Notes: generated by a model from the letters alone, not told the origin. A stretch of 64,000 nt of DNA from Pararobbsia alpina (GCF_902859895.1 NZ_CADIKM010000017.1:38593-102592), one strand, 5' to 3'. Positions 36,156 to 45,804 are shown, counted from the stretch's first letter. Numbers and translations are program-made.

Positions 36156-37186
36156 ACGTCTCTTCCCGGACCCTGACGTGGAGTGCGTACCTTGCGACGT
36201 CAATCGTGCTGCTCGCGTTCCCCCTGTTGCTCGAACCGTTCTGGATTGGCGAATTCGGCAAGTATCTGGCCTTCGGCCTGGTGGCGATCGGCATCGTGTT
36301 GTGCTGGGGCTACTGTGGAATCCTGAGCCTGGGTCAGGGCATTTTCTTTGGTCTCGGTGGGTACGCGCTGGCGATGTTTCTGAAGCTCGAGGCGTCTGCC
36401 CCGGCGCTTCCCGACTTCATGGTCTGGAGCAGTGTCGAGAAGCTGCCGTGGTGGTGGCACCCCTTCAGCAACTTTCCACTGACGGTGCTTGCAATCGTCG
36501 TGGTCCCAATCGTGATCGCGTTCCCCCTGTCGTACGCACTCTTCATGAAGCGGGTCAGCGGGGTGTACTTCGCGATTGTGACCTTGGTGCTCGCGTTGAC
36601 TATGACCATTCTGATCGTCGGGCAGCAAGGGGACACTGGTGGTGCAAACGGCATCACGGACTTCAAGACGCTGTTGGGGATGGACATCACGAGTGATGCG
36701 TCGAAAGCCCGCATTTATCTGGTTGAAGCGGTGCTCGCCATGATTGCGATGGCGCTCGGCATCTGGATGATCAACACACGCTTCGGCAAGATTTTGATCG
36801 CGGTGCGCGACCGGGAAGACCGCGTACGTTTCTCCGGCTATGACACCGCGATGATCAAGGCATTTGTCTTCACGGTGTCGGCGGTTCTATCCTCGATTGG
36901 CGGCGCGCTCTTCACGCTTCAAGTGGGTTTGGTCAGTCCCGGCTCCGTCGGCGCAGTCGCCTCCGTCGAGATGGTCATCTACGCCGCGGTCGGCGGCCGA
37001 CTGTCGATTCCGGGGGCCATTGCCGGTGCGCTCCTGGTCGGCTTCATGAAGTCGTACCTGTCCGAACAGTTTCCCGAAGGTTGGCTTTTCTTCCTCGGCG
37101 CGATGTTCATCATCGTGGTGGCATTTATGCCCCAAGGCGTCGCCGGCGTGGCGGACCGGCTCTTGAAAAGAGGGGGAGAGGCATGA
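36152..37186 (+). CDS. urtC: Branched-chain/urea-type ABC transporter permease (UrtC-like)
   Basis: The 344-residue LivM-type permease has GIVLCWGYCGILSLGQGIFF, GDTGGANGITDF and VRDREDRVRFSGYDTAMIKA, typical of UrtC. GTG 36152 overlaps the urtB stop in GTGA, and its own end overlaps the ATPase start in ATGA. Both overlaps suggest coupled translation of a stoichiometric membrane complex. Confidence 0.88.
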   Translation: MNVSSRTLTWSAYLATSIVLLAFPLLLEPFWIGEFGKYLAFGLVAIGIVLCWGYCGILSLGQGIFFGLGGYALAMFLKLEASAPALPDFMVWSSVEKLPWWWHPFSNFPLTVLAIVVVPIVIAFPLSYALFMKRVSGVYFAIVTLVLALTMTILIVGQQGDTGGANGITDFKTLLGMDITSDASKARIYLVEAVLAMIAMALGIWMINTRFGKILIAVRDREDRVRFSGYDTAMIKAFVFTVSAVLSSIGGALFTLQVGLVSPGSVGAVASVEMVIYAAVGGRLSIPGAIAGALLVGFMKSYLSEQFPEGWLFFLGAMFIIVVAFMPQGVAGVADRLLKRGGEA

Positions 37187-37983
37187 GCCACTCATCCCAA
37201 TCGTCTGTAGCGGGTGATGACTTTGCTGACACGGAAGCGCCGTCGCGTGTCGCGGAGAGCATGCTCAGCATTGACGACGTGACCGTTTCATTCGGTGGCT
37301 TCAAGGCGGTCAATGGACTGTCTCTCAAGATCGAGGAACGAGAGCTTCGTGTCGTAATCGGGCCCAACGGTGCGGGGAAGACAACCCTGCTTGATCTGAT
37401 CTGCGGAAAAACCCGTCCGACTTCCGGTAGCGTGAAATTTCGAGGAATCGAACTGACGGAACTGCCGGAATTCAAGATTGTGCGCGCTGGCGTGGGACGA
37501 AAGTTCCAGAACCCGTCGATCTACGAGGATCTGAGCGTACGGGAAAACCTCGAAGTCTCGATTCCACAAGCACACAGCATTCGCCGCTCACTGTTCTTTC
37601 GCCGTACGCCCGAAATCCGTCAGCGAATCGACTCGGTAGCCGAGCAGATCAGGCTCTCGTCCCAACTGAAAGGGAAGGCGGGGCTGCTTTCGCACGGTCA
37701 AAAGCAATGGCTCGAAATCGGGATGCTGCTGGTGCAGGATCCGGAGCTTCTTTTGCTGGACGAGCCGGTCGCCGGCATGTCGCCGAAAGAGCGTGAGCAG
37801 ACCGGCGAATTGCTGCGAACGATCGCGCTCGGTAAGTCGCTTGTGGTGATTGAACACGACATGGACTTCGTTCGGTCAATCGCTCAGCGTGTCACGGTCC
37901 TTCATCAGGGACGAGTCCTCGCGGAAGGAACGGTGGACCAAATTCAGAACGACCCGCGCGTGATTGAAGTGTATCTGGGCTAG
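37183..37983 (+). CDS. urtD: ABC transporter ATP-binding protein (UrtD-like)
   Basis: The 266-residue LivG-type ATPase has Walker A VIGPNGAGKTTLLDLICGKT, signature LLSHGQKQWLEIGMLL, and Walker B LLLLDEPVAGMSPKE. The SHGQKQW signature is typical of UrtD proteins. It follows urtC with a four-base overlap. Confidence 0.9.
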   Translation: MSHSSQSSVAGDDFADTEAPSRVAESMLSIDDVTVSFGGFKAVNGLSLKIEERELRVVIGPNGAGKTTLLDLICGKTRPTSGSVKFRGIELTELPEFKIVRAGVGRKFQNPSIYEDLSVRENLEVSIPQAHSIRRSLFFRRTPEIRQRIDSVAEQIRLSSQLKGKAGLLSHGQKQWLEIGMLLVQDPELLLLDEPVAGMSPKEREQTGELLRTIALGKSLVVIEHDMDFVRSIAQRVTVLHQGRVLAEGTVDQIQNDPRVIEVYLG

Positions 37984-37999
37984 TGAACCGGGAGCGGCG

Positions 38000-38689
38000 A
38001 TGTTGACCATATCCAATATGAACGTGTTTTATGGCCAGAGCCACGTGATTCACGACGTGTCGCTTGAAGTCAGGAAAGGTGGCGCCGTCGCGCTCGTCGG
38101 ACGTAACGGCATGGGCAAGAGCACATTGTTGAAGTCGATCATCGGCATGGTCGAGTCTCGCAACGGTTCTGTTGCGCTCGACGGCATCGAGTTGGGTCGT
38201 CAGCCCAGCTACAAGCGTGTCCGAGCCGGACTGGCTTTCGTTCCACAAGGGCGGATGATTTTTCCGCAATTGACTGTCGAAGAAAACCTGCTCACTGGCC
38301 TCGAAACCGGACGCTACGGCCGAATCCCCGACTTCATCTACGACTTTTTCCCGGGGCTTGCGGAGATGGGGCGACGCAAAGGCGGCAATCTGTCCGGTGG
38401 CCAGCAGCAACAGCTTGCGATTGCTCGCGCATTGGTTTCGAAGCCGAGTGTGCTGATCCTGGATGAGCCTACCGAGGGCATTCAGCCCTCGATCATCAAG
38501 GAACTTGCGAAGTCATTGGTGGCGTTGAGAAAGGAGTTGGGCATTGCGCTGCTGGTATCGGAACAGGTTTTAAGCTTCGCGCTCGATCTGGCGGACCGTC
38601 TGCTGGTAATAGACGGCGGTCGGTTGGTACGCGAAGCGGATCGTGAGGATGTGGATCTGGACGAGGTCCGCTCCTTCCTGACTGTTTAA
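38000..38689 (+). CDS. urtE: ABC transporter ATP-binding protein (UrtE-like)
   Basis: The 229-residue LivF-type ATPase has [20 protein letters not shown], Walker [21 protein letters not shown], signature [15 protein letters not shown] and Walker [19 protein letters not shown] 38000 follows GGGAG. It pairs with UrtD to power uptake through UrtBC. Confidence 0.9.
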   Translation: MLTISNMNVFYGQSHVIHDVSLEVRKGGAVALVGRNGMGKSTLLKSIIGMVESRNGSVALDGIELGRQPSYKRVRAGLAFVPQGRMIFPQLTVEENLLTGLETGRYGRIPDFIYDFFPGLAEMGRRKGGNLSGGQQQQLAIARALVSKPSVLILDEPTEGIQPSIIKELAKSLVALRKELGIALLVSEQVLSFALDLADRLLVIDGGRLVREADREDVDLDEVRSFLTV

Positions 38690-38717
38690 TGCCGAAATCC
38701 AACGTGGGAGAAAAAAC

Positions 38718-39755
38718 ATGCGACACGGTGATATTTCAAGCAGCAACGATTGCGTTGGCATTGCAGTGGTCAACTACAAGATGCCGCGCCTTCACACCAA
38801 GGCCGAGGTATTGGATAACGCTCGAAAGATCGGCGAAATGCTGGTCGGCATGAAGCGCGGCCTGCCGGGGATGGATCTCGTGGTTTTTCCGGAGTATTCG
38901 ACACACGGCATCATGTACGACGCGAAGGAAATGTATGACACGGCGTCGACCATTCCCGGTGACGAGACGGAAATCTTCGCGGCCGCCTGCCGCAAGGCGA
39001 ATGTGTGGGGTGTCTTCTCGCTGACCGGCGAGCGTCACGAAGAGCACCCCAACAAGGCTCCCTATAACACGCTCATCCTGATGAACAACAAGGGTGAGAT
39101 CGTGCAGAAATATCGCAAGATCATGCCGTGGGTGCCGGTTGAGGGATGGTATCCGGGTGACTGTACCTATGTGTCTGAAGGCCCGAAGGGGCTCAAACTG
39201 AGCCTGATTGTTTGCGACGACGGCAACTATCCGGAAATCTGGCGCGATTGCGTCATGGGGGGCGCCGAACTCGTGGTGCGGTGCCAGGGGTACATGTATC
39301 CGTCCAAGGACCAGCAGGTCCTGGTCTCAAAGGCCATGGCCTGGATGAACAATTGCTATGTGGCGGTGGCCAATGCCGCAGGCTTCGACGGTGTCTATTC
39401 CTACTTCGGACACTCGGCCATCATCGGGTTTGATGGCCGGACCCTCGGCGAGTGCGGGGAAGAGGACATGGGGATCCAGTATGCCGAGTTGTCGGTGAGC
39501 CTGATCCGCGATGCGCGCAAGAACATGCAGTCGCAAAACCACTTGTACAAGCTGCTGCATCGCGGGTACACGGGGACAATCAATTCCGGTGAGAGCGTCA
39601 ACGGTGCCGCAGTCTGCCCCTTCCGGTTCTACAGCAACTGGATCCACGACCCGGAAGGCACACGCAAGGCGGTCGAGGCATTGACGCGCTCGGCGCCAGG
39701 TACGCCTGAGTGCGCCATTGAAGGCATCCCGACGGAAGTCCCGGAACATAGGTGA
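38718..39755 (+). CDS. amiE: Aliphatic amidase AmiE
   Basis: The 345-residue nitrilase-superfamily enzyme matches AmiE from its first residues ([10 protein letters not shown]). The catalytic triad is in the usual positions: Glu59 ([10 protein letters not shown]), Lys134 (QKYRKIMPW) and Cys166 ([15 protein letters not shown]). It hydrolyses short aliphatic amides such as acetamide to the acid and ammonia in the cytoplasm. It lies in an operon with an amide/urea-type ABC transporter and with amiC and amiR. Confidence 0.97.
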   Translation: MRHGDISSSNDCVGIAVVNYKMPRLHTKAEVLDNARKIGEMLVGMKRGLPGMDLVVFPEYSTHGIMYDAKEMYDTASTIPGDETEIFAAACRKANVWGVFSLTGERHEEHPNKAPYNTLILMNNKGEIVQKYRKIMPWVPVEGWYPGDCTYVSEGPKGLKLSLIVCDDGNYPEIWRDCVMGGAELVVRCQGYMYPSKDQQVLVSKAMAWMNNCYVAVANAAGFDGVYSYFGHSAIIGFDGRTLGECGEEDMGIQYAELSVSLIRDARKNMQSQNHLYKLLHRGYTGTINSGESVNGAAVCPFRFYSNWIHDPEGTRKAVEALTRSAPGTPECAIEGIPTEVPEHR

Positions 39756-39889
39756 GCGATGTTCCGCCAAGTGTCTTGGCGAAGGCGTTGCGTGAACGCG
39801 GTCGGCAACGTGTTCGCAATCTGGTTTGAGTTACGATAGATTCAAGGGGCGGTCGACGGCCGCCTTCAACCGCGTCCAGGATCTCGACC

Positions 39890-41044
39890 GTGGCAGACAC
39901 CGACCCCATCGAAGTTGGCGTGTTGTTTTCCGAGACAGGTGTGACTTCATCGATCGAGTCGTCACAGCGTTTTGGAACGCTGTTCGCGATAGACCAGATC
40001 AACGAAGCCGGCGGGGTAAACGGCCGTGAAATCGTTCCAGTGTTCTACGACCCGCGTTCTGAACCGGCCCGTTATGCTGCGCTGGCAGAACGTCTTATAA
40101 CAGCCGACAACGTAAAAGTGATCTTCGGCTGCTACATGTCGAGTACGCGCAAGGCCGTGATCCCAGTCGTGGAAAGGTGGAACCGGCTCCTGTTTTACTC
40201 GACCCTGTACGAGGGATTCGAGTTTTCCGACCACCTGATCTACACGGGCGCGGCGCCGAACCAGAACAGCGTGCAGCTTGCCGAATTCATGACGTCCATG
40301 TTTGGCCCTCGTGTGTACCTGGTCGGCTCGGACTACATTTATCCGTACGAGTCGAACCGCATCATGTCGGACCTCGTCAGTCAGTGTCCGGGGGGAGCCA
40401 AGGTCGGCGAGCGTTACGTGCCGCTGGATGCCAAGGCGAGGGATTTCGATGAAGTCCTTGCCGATATTCGTAATGTCGAACCCGACTTTATTTTTTCGAC
40501 GGTGGTCGGCAATGCGACGCAGAACTTCTATCGGGCCTATGCGGACGCAGGGTTCGATGCAGCGAAAATACCCATTGGCAGTTTGACGACTTCGGAAGTT
40601 GAAGTTTCCCAGATGGGGGCGGCGGTCGGAGCCGGACACTACACTTCGGCCCCGTATTTCCAGTCCATCACAAGCGAAGCCAATCGTGCCTGCCTTGCCA
40701 AGTTTCGCCAGCGGTTCGGCGACAGCACGGCGCCAAACGCATGTTGGGAAGCCGCGTATTTCCAGGTGCACCTGTTCGCGAAGGCAATGGCCGCCAGTGG
40801 TAGTGACGATATCGACGCGTTGATGCCGTATTTGCTCGGGTCGACATTCGACGCCCCACAGGGGCAGGTTCGGATTGAGGCGTCCAATCACCACGCCTAT
40901 CTGTATCCGCGTATCGGGCGCGTCAATGCGGACGGGCAATTCACGATAGTGCGCGAGACGCGGGACGCCGTGTATCCCGATCCCTACCTTGTGACGCATG
41001 CACTCAGCGATTCTGCGACACAAATGAGCCCGGTGGAGAATTGA
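39890..41044 (+). CDS. amiC: Amide sensor and AmiR-binding protein AmiC
   Basis: The 384-residue protein matches AmiC: PIEVGVLFSETGVTSSIE, GCYMSSTRKAVIPVVERW, YSTLYEGFEFSDHLIYTGA and VYLVGSDYIYPYESNRI. It has no signal peptide, as expected for the cytoplasmic sensor that holds AmiR inactive until an amide binds. Its start is GTG 39890. It is next to amiR with no gap, as in Pseudomonas. Confidence 0.95.
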   Translation: MADTDPIEVGVLFSETGVTSSIESSQRFGTLFAIDQINEAGGVNGREIVPVFYDPRSEPARYAALAERLITADNVKVIFGCYMSSTRKAVIPVVERWNRLLFYSTLYEGFEFSDHLIYTGAAPNQNSVQLAEFMTSMFGPRVYLVGSDYIYPYESNRIMSDLVSQCPGGAKVGERYVPLDAKARDFDEVLADIRNVEPDFIFSTVVGNATQNFYRAYADAGFDAAKIPIGSLTTSEVEVSQMGAAVGAGHYTSAPYFQSITSEANRACLAKFRQRFGDSTAPNACWEAAYFQVHLFAKAMAASGSDDIDALMPYLLGSTFDAPQGQVRIEASNHHAYLYPRIGRVNADGQFTIVRETRDAVYPDPYLVTHALSDSATQMSPVEN

Positions 41045-41698
41045 ATGCGCGGCGACAATGGATCTGCCCGCAATGGTGGACGGGCTGAGTCTGCCCCCAC
41101 CGGAGCAAAATCGCGTGTTCTGCGTGATCTGCGTTCCATGCATGTTTGCGTGTTTCATCCGCTGAATCGGGATGGCGAACTGCTCACGCAGCAATTGCAA
41201 CGGATCGGCTGTCAGACCCACTGCTTCTGGCCGCCCCTCGCCGCACCGGTAGCGGGTAGCGACCTCGTGTTCATCGGGCTGTATCCAGACACCATTGACT
41301 ACGAATTCGCCTGGTGCAATGCCGACGACGCGCCTCCGGTGGTGGCGGTGGTCAACTACGAGAATCCGACCATTATTGACGCAGTGCTGCGGGTGGGGGC
41401 GAAGGCCGTCGTGGCCTGTCCCGTTCGATCATTCGGGGTATTGAGCGCGATCGTCCTTGCCCAACAGATTTCGGGTGAAATAAAAAGGCTGCACAAACGG
41501 GTCGCCCGGCTCGAGGAGAAGGTTGAAGGCGTCCGGAAAATCGCCGAAGCGCAGCAGATTCTCGTGCGCCAGCAGGGTATTGGCAAGCTCGAGGCATATC
41601 GCGCTATTCGTGCGCAAGCGATGACCAAGCGGGTGCCGATCGAGGAAATCGCCTCGGCAATCATTGCAGCGGACGAGTACTTGTCACTGCGGGGCTGA
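41045..41698 (+). CDS. amiR: ANTAR-domain antitermination regulator AmiR
   Basis: The 217-residue protein has an N-terminal pseudo-receiver domain (MHVCVFHPLNRDGELLTQQL onward), a coiled-coil linker (GEIKRLHKRVARLEEKVEGV) and a C-terminal ANTAR RNA-binding domain (EAQQILVRQQGIGKLEAYRA to RVPIEEIASAIIAADEYLS). AmiR binds the leader RNA of its operon and prevents termination when AmiC releases it. Here the leader terminator lies 7.1 kb upstream, before the transporter genes. About 30 extra residues precede the usual AmiR start. Confidence 0.94.
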   Translation: MRGDNGSARNGGRAESAPTGAKSRVLRDLRSMHVCVFHPLNRDGELLTQQLQRIGCQTHCFWPPLAAPVAGSDLVFIGLYPDTIDYEFAWCNADDAPPVVAVVNYENPTIIDAVLRVGAKAVVACPVRSFGVLSAIVLAQQISGEIKRLHKRVARLEEKVEGVRKIAEAQQILVRQQGIGKLEAYRAIRAQAMTKRVPIEEIASAIIAADEYLSLRG

Positions 41699-41920
41699 AC
41701 CTGATCGGTTCTCGATCGCCGAGCTCGCCAAGGTATTCGTGATGCTTCCCCACCCTGGGCAGGACGGTGGGCGATGGACGGGGCTCGCCGGTCGCAGCGA
41801 TGGGTGTCATGCCGGGGGCAACGGTAGCGTGCAGGACGATGCCAGCGCATTCGCGCCGCACTGTCTTTACAATGCGGCCAACACTGCTTATTCGGTCCAC
41901 CGCTCCAACCCTGTCTATCC

Positions 41921-42667
41921 ATGTCTTCTATGTTTCCCGAACTTCCCGCCGGCCCGATCGGCATCGTTGCCGCCATGCCCGGCGAAATTGACGCTCTGCT
42001 TGGCGCAATGCGCAGCCAACGCGCAGTCGAATCGCACATCATCGGACAGCGTGAGTTCTACTCGGGCGAGCTATTCGGACGACGCTGCGTCGTCGTACTC
42101 GCCGGAATCGGCAAGGTCGCCGCGGCGATCACCGCGACCACGATGCTGCTCACATTCAATCCGTCCGCGCTCGTATTCGTTGGCGTAGCCGGCGGGATCG
42201 CGCACGACATCGCCGTGGGCGATGTCGTCGTGGCCGATACCGTGCTCCAGCACGACCTCGATGCGAGCCCGCTCTTTCCGCGCTTCGAGGTGCCGATGCT
42301 CGGCGTGAGCCGCTTCGCATCCTCGCCCGTGCTATCCGATGCGCTGGCCGCCGCAGCCAAACGTTTTCTCGGTGGTATCGGCAACGGCCGCTTGCATCGA
42401 GGCCTCGTGATCAGCGGCGACCAGTTCGTCGCCAGCGCAGGCCATGTGCGCACGCTGCGCGACGACCTGCCTGACGCGATCGCCGTCGAGATGGAAGGCG
42501 CCGCGATCGGGCAGGTCTGCGACGCATTCGATCGGCCCTTCGCGGTCTTGCGAATCATCTCGGATGCGGCCGATGGCGAGGCCGGCAATGATTTCCCACG
42601 CTTTCTCGAGGATTATGCGAGCGGCTATTCGCTTGGGATCGTGAGGGAGTTTTTGAGCGGGAATTGA
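41921..42667 (+). CDS. mtnN: 5'-methylthioadenosine/S-adenosylhomocysteine nucleosidase
   Basis: The 248-residue protein has the nucleosidase start GPIGIVAAMPGEIDALLGAM, the FVGVAGGIAHDIAVGDVVVA motif, AVEMEGAAIGQVCDAF and the catalytic Asp in RIISDAADGEA. It removes adenine from methylthioadenosine and S-adenosylhomocysteine. It stands alone, after a 222-base gap from amiR. No good ribosome binding site precedes ATG 41921; ATG 41930 is an alternative. Confidence 0.94.
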   Translation: MSSMFPELPAGPIGIVAAMPGEIDALLGAMRSQRAVESHIIGQREFYSGELFGRRCVVVLAGIGKVAAAITATTMLLTFNPSALVFVGVAGGIAHDIAVGDVVVADTVLQHDLDASPLFPRFEVPMLGVSRFASSPVLSDALAAAAKRFLGGIGNGRLHRGLVISGDQFVASAGHVRTLRDDLPDAIAVEMEGAAIGQVCDAFDRPFAVLRIISDAADGEAGNDFPRFLEDYASGYSLGIVREFLSGN

Positions 42668-43081
42668 GAGAAGCGGTGCCTGGCTTCCCGAGGGCAAGCT
42701 CTGGCACTGCCTGGCTTAGTGCCTGGTTGCCTTACAAGCCGCGGAATGCGTCAGCGCAGGTTCTCGACGCCGCCCCGGTATCCGCACTGCCCAGAAGCCC
42801 CTTGCTCCAAAAAACGCATGGGGCCGGGTATTCAACTAGTGAAAGCAAGGCACGGGACGTCGCCTTGCGTTCCCCGTTCCGCCTTCCCTCCACTCCCGCA
42901 TTGTTTCATCAGTGTTAACCACTAAATAAGCGGGGTAAGGAGCCGTGACTAGGTGCTTGTCCTCGTCGCGTCCATACAACGCCGATTACCCCTTTAAAAA
43001 AAGATAACGGGTATATGACTGTCGCGGCAATTATGCGTTTAAGGAAATCGTAAACTACGATCACGTGCTTATTATTACGCA

Positions 43082-43174
43082 GCTTATGTTAAGCGTGCTC
43101 TAAGTCGTTGTTTTTTAACGATGAGATGAGAATCTGGTCACAAGAATATGACCATTAGCGCGCTTACATTAAGC
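43082..43174. promoter_or_regulatory. Paired dyads upstream of the porin promoter
   Basis: GCTTA-TGT-TAAGC (43082-43094) and GCTTA-CAT-TAAGC (43162-43174) are each exact inverted repeats and lie exactly 80 bases apart. Each is followed by GTG and CTCT-like bases. They could be paired sites for a regulator of the porin. Confidence 0.5.
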
Positions 43175-43253
43175 GTGCGCTCTTCGCAAGCGGGTCCCGC
43201 CATCTCGTTTTCCCTAGGCCGAAATGGCCGGTCGGACACAAAAATGGCAATCC

Positions 43254-43259
43254 TATAAT
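43254..43259 (+). promoter_or_regulatory. Porin promoter -10 element
   Basis: A consensus TATAAT lies 108 bases before the porin start codon. The matching -35 is weak, consistent with an activator using the dyads further upstream. Confidence 0.5.
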
Positions 43260-43366
43260 TGCGCCGAAATGTGAAAGAGACATTTCGCATTCGATGGATT
43301 GACGAAGGTCAGAAGTGGCCATCGTTCGCGGCGCTACCCGCGTTTTATTCTCACCGAGGAGACGTA

Positions 43367-44494
43367 ATGAAAAAGATCGTTTTGACCCTGTCGCTGCTGG
43401 CGATCGCGGCCGCCGCTCAAGCGCAAAGCAGTGTGACGCTGTATGGCCGTATCGATAACGGCATTCAGTACGAAAGCGGCCTGCCGCAAGGCCACAAGAT
43501 CAGCGCCGAAAGCGGCGACTGGGGCTGCTCGTGGTTCGGCATGCAAGGTGCGGAAGATATCGGTGGCGGCTCGCAGATCATCTTCCAATTGGAAGGTCAG
43601 TTGAATACGCAGAACGGCCAATCGGCCGGCTCACTGTTCGGTCGTCATGCGACGGTCGGCGTGACGAATGCCAATTACGGTACGTTCAAGCTCGGTAACC
43701 TCGGCGCCGGTGAAATTTCGCAGGACAGCTGGGCCATCGACCCGCAGCTCTTGCAGCGTTATGCCGTCGCGACGCTGGTCCACGGCCGCAACTGGGTGAC
43801 CATCGCGAATGGCTTCGAGTACACGACGCCGACCATCGCCGGCCTCGTCATCAAGGGTCAATACGACCTGAGCAACAACACGAACTGGAACACCTCGGCC
43901 ACCCCGACCGGCCAGGGCCGTGGCGACGCCATCGAAGCTGTCTACGACATCGGCGGCCTCGAACTGCGCGGGATCTATGACGAACTGCGCAGCAGCACCG
44001 GCAAGTTCGACGATGTCTACGCACACTCGCGTTCGGCAATCGCCGGCGGCACCTACACGCTGGGTCCGGTCAAATTGTATGCAGGCTACCAACACCTGAA
44101 CGCACCGGATGCGACCAACGAAACTGTCGGCGTCACCAACGGGCTGCCGGGCGGCGTGACGGCTCCGACTTCGGTCAATCACGAATGGTTGGGCGCCGCA
44201 TGGCAAGCGAATGCCGCTACCCTCCTCACGGGTGCGGTGTACCACGCGAACGCCAACAACGGCAACGGCAATGCGACGATGTACACGCTGGCCGGGACGT
44301 ACAACCTGTCCAAGCGGACGTTCCTGTACTCCGAGTTCGCTTACCTCCACAACAGCTCGACGTCGAACATTGATCTTGGCAACGATTCCTACGGTCCGAA
44401 CACGAACACCTCGTCGTCGCAAGCCGGTCTCTCCAACCCGGACTACGGTCACAGCATGACCGGCGTGTTCGCGGGGATCATGACGTCGTTCTAA
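43367..44494 (+). CDS. Gram-negative outer-membrane porin (Burkholderia type)
   Basis: The 375-residue protein has a signal peptide (MKKIVLTLSLLAIAAAAQA) and the general-porin pattern SSVTLYGRIDNGIQYES, the loop-3 region GSLFGRHATVGVTNANYG, and a terminal Phe (FAGIMTSF). It forms 16-strand trimeric channels for small solutes. GAGGAG precedes ATG 43367. A strong terminator follows about 90 bases after the stop. Confidence 0.95.
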   Translation: MKKIVLTLSLLAIAAAAQAQSSVTLYGRIDNGIQYESGLPQGHKISAESGDWGCSWFGMQGAEDIGGGSQIIFQLEGQLNTQNGQSAGSLFGRHATVGVTNANYGTFKLGNLGAGEISQDSWAIDPQLLQRYAVATLVHGRNWVTIANGFEYTTPTIAGLVIKGQYDLSNNTNWNTSATPTGQGRGDAIEAVYDIGGLELRGIYDELRSSTGKFDDVYAHSRSAIAGGTYTLGPVKLYAGYQHLNAPDATNETVGVTNGLPGGVTAPTSVNHEWLGAAWQANAATLLTGAVYHANANNGNGNATMYTLAGTYNLSKRTFLYSEFAYLHNSSTSNIDLGNDSYGPNTNTSSSQAGLSNPDYGHSMTGVFAGIMTSF

Positions 44495-44585
44495 GCTTCT
44501 AGGCAAGGTTTCTCCGCTGTACCCTCGTAGTACGACAAGTAGTTAAAGACGTCATCGCATTTGCCGCTCCAACGGCAAGTCGAAG

Positions 44586-44627
44586 CCGTTGCAACGCCAC
44601 CCCAGCGGCGCTGCAACGGTTTTTTTT
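44586..44627 (+). terminator. Rho-independent terminator after the porin
   Basis: CCGTTGCA (44586-44593) pairs with TGCAACGG (44612-44619), with further GC pairs inside, and eight T residues follow. A second small hairpin TTGCCG/CGGCAA lies just before at 44561-44578. Confidence 0.9.
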
Positions 44628-44770
44628 GCGTACCGCCTCCCTGTCGTTTGAGATACGCGGTAAGACGTCAGCGGTACCGCGTTCGCCAAGCGCCAGGGCA
44701 TCATCACGGCTGCCCTGCGTTCGGCTTAGAATGCGTCCACCGTTGGTTCTTATATAACGTGGAGTCTTGA

Positions 44771-45370
44771 ATGTTTATTCCCATGCTGTCGCTCGTGAGG
44801 GCATGCGCTCTGTCAATCCCGGTAGCGTTGTCGTTCGCGAGTCTGTCCACAGCGGCCACAGCGTCCACAGATTCGGCTCCGGCGGCCGTACTCCCGACAC
44901 CGACCTTACCGGCCGACGTACCCCACGTGCTTGAGGCGCCTCATCGTCAGCAACTTGTCCTCAAGGCGCTGGGTGTCGGCGTGCAGATCTATACATGCGG
45001 GCCTTCGAAAGGAGACCCGCAGCAGTACATCTGGAATTTCACTGCGCCTGAGGCCTCGCTCTTCGATGCGGGCGGGCACCGTCTGGGCAAACACTATGCG
45101 GGCCCGACGTGGGAAGCGAATGATGGCAGCAAGATAGTCGGCGTCGTGAAAGCACACGTCGACAGCCCGGCGCAGTCCGCGATTCCGTGGCTGCTGCTGA
45201 CGACGAAATCGAGCACGTCCATCGGTACGTTCGCGAAGGTGCGCAGTGTGCAACGCCTCCATACGGTCGCCGGAATTGCGCCGTCGATGCCATGCAATGC
45301 CGGCCTTGCCGGCCGCACGGCGCGTGTGCCGTACACGGCGGACTACTATTTCTATGAAGGGGTGCGCTGA
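44771..45370 (+). CDS. DUF3455 domain-containing secreted protein
   Basis: The 199-residue protein has a signal peptide and the DUF3455 pattern LKALGVGVQIYTCGP, FTAPEASLFDAGGHRLGKHY, GPTWEANDGSKIVGVV, and a C-terminal PYTADYYFYE. The family is of unknown function and is common in Burkholderiaceae and fungi. It converges with the BON gene; a 32-base palindrome lies between the two. Confidence 0.88.
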   Translation: MFIPMLSLVRACALSIPVALSFASLSTAATASTDSAPAAVLPTPTLPADVPHVLEAPHRQQLVLKALGVGVQIYTCGPSKGDPQQYIWNFTAPEASLFDAGGHRLGKHYAGPTWEANDGSKIVGVVKAHVDSPAQSAIPWLLLTTKSSTSIGTFAKVRSVQRLHTVAGIAPSMPCNAGLAGRTARVPYTADYYFYEGVR

Positions 45371-45403
45371 ACGCGTCCCGAAGGCCGTTCAGGCGCACCC
45401 GCT

Positions 45404-45435
45404 CCCATGCATCGCGATCGATCGCGATGCATGGG
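45404..45435. repeat. Perfect 32-base palindrome between convergent genes
   Basis: CCCATGCATCGCGATC is followed directly by its exact reverse complement. It lies 34 bases after the DUF3455 stop and 13 bases after the end of the BON gene on the other strand. It can form a hairpin in either transcript and so may end both, though it lacks T runs. Confidence 0.8.
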
Positions 45436-45447
45436 CCGAACACGCAC

Positions 45448-45804
45448 TCAGTGTCCGGGCTGACGGACGGTCAGCTTGTTGTCGACCGAGCTCACGCCGC
45501 TCACGCCTTGTGTCACATCGGTCGCGATCTGGATCTGCGCGTTTTCCGGCACATAGCCGGTCAGGCGGATCGCACCGTCACGTGCGCGCACATAGATATT
45601 GGTCGCGTCGATTTCCTTGTTCTTCGTGAGCGCACGCTTGACTTCCTTGCCGAGCTGACGATTCTCTGCCTTGGTCGCGTGTGCGCTCGGCGCGGCTGCC
45701 GGCGAAGCCATTGCGTCGGCTCCGCTCGCCTGTGCGAATGCGCTGAGCGACGCCAGCATCACGAGCACGCCGCTCGCGGCACTTACCAGTTTGGTCATGT
45801 TCAT
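45448..45804 (-). CDS. BON domain-containing periplasmic protein
   Basis: The 118-residue protein has a signal peptide (MNMTKLVSAASGVLVMLAS, cleavage near FAQA) and one BON domain (LGKEVKRALTKNKEIDATNI, AIRLTGYVPENAQIQIA, GVSSVDNKLTV). BON proteins bind membranes or phospholipid and are often linked to envelope stress. AAGGAG precedes ATG 45804. An in-frame extension to 45918 is unlikely. Confidence 0.9.
   Translation of the reverse strand: MNMTKLVSAASGVLVMLASLSAFAQASGADAMASPAAAPSAHATKAENRQLGKEVKRALTKNKEIDATNIYVRARDGAIRLTGYVPENAQIQIATDVTQGVSGVSSVDNKLTVRQPGH

Larger units (their letters stand above)
42668..43366. other. Long regulatory region upstream of the porin
   Basis: About 700 bases without a gene. 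The last 400 are AT-rich and contain two identical dyads, GCTTA-N3-TAAGC, 80 bases apart, and a TATAAT at 43254-43259. The first 250 bases show nothing recognisable. Confidence 0.65.

Noticed and set aside
39841..39889. Separate promoter or gene before amiC
   Set aside because: The 134-base gap between amiE and amiC shows no promoter or terminator that stands out, so one operon is the simpler reading.
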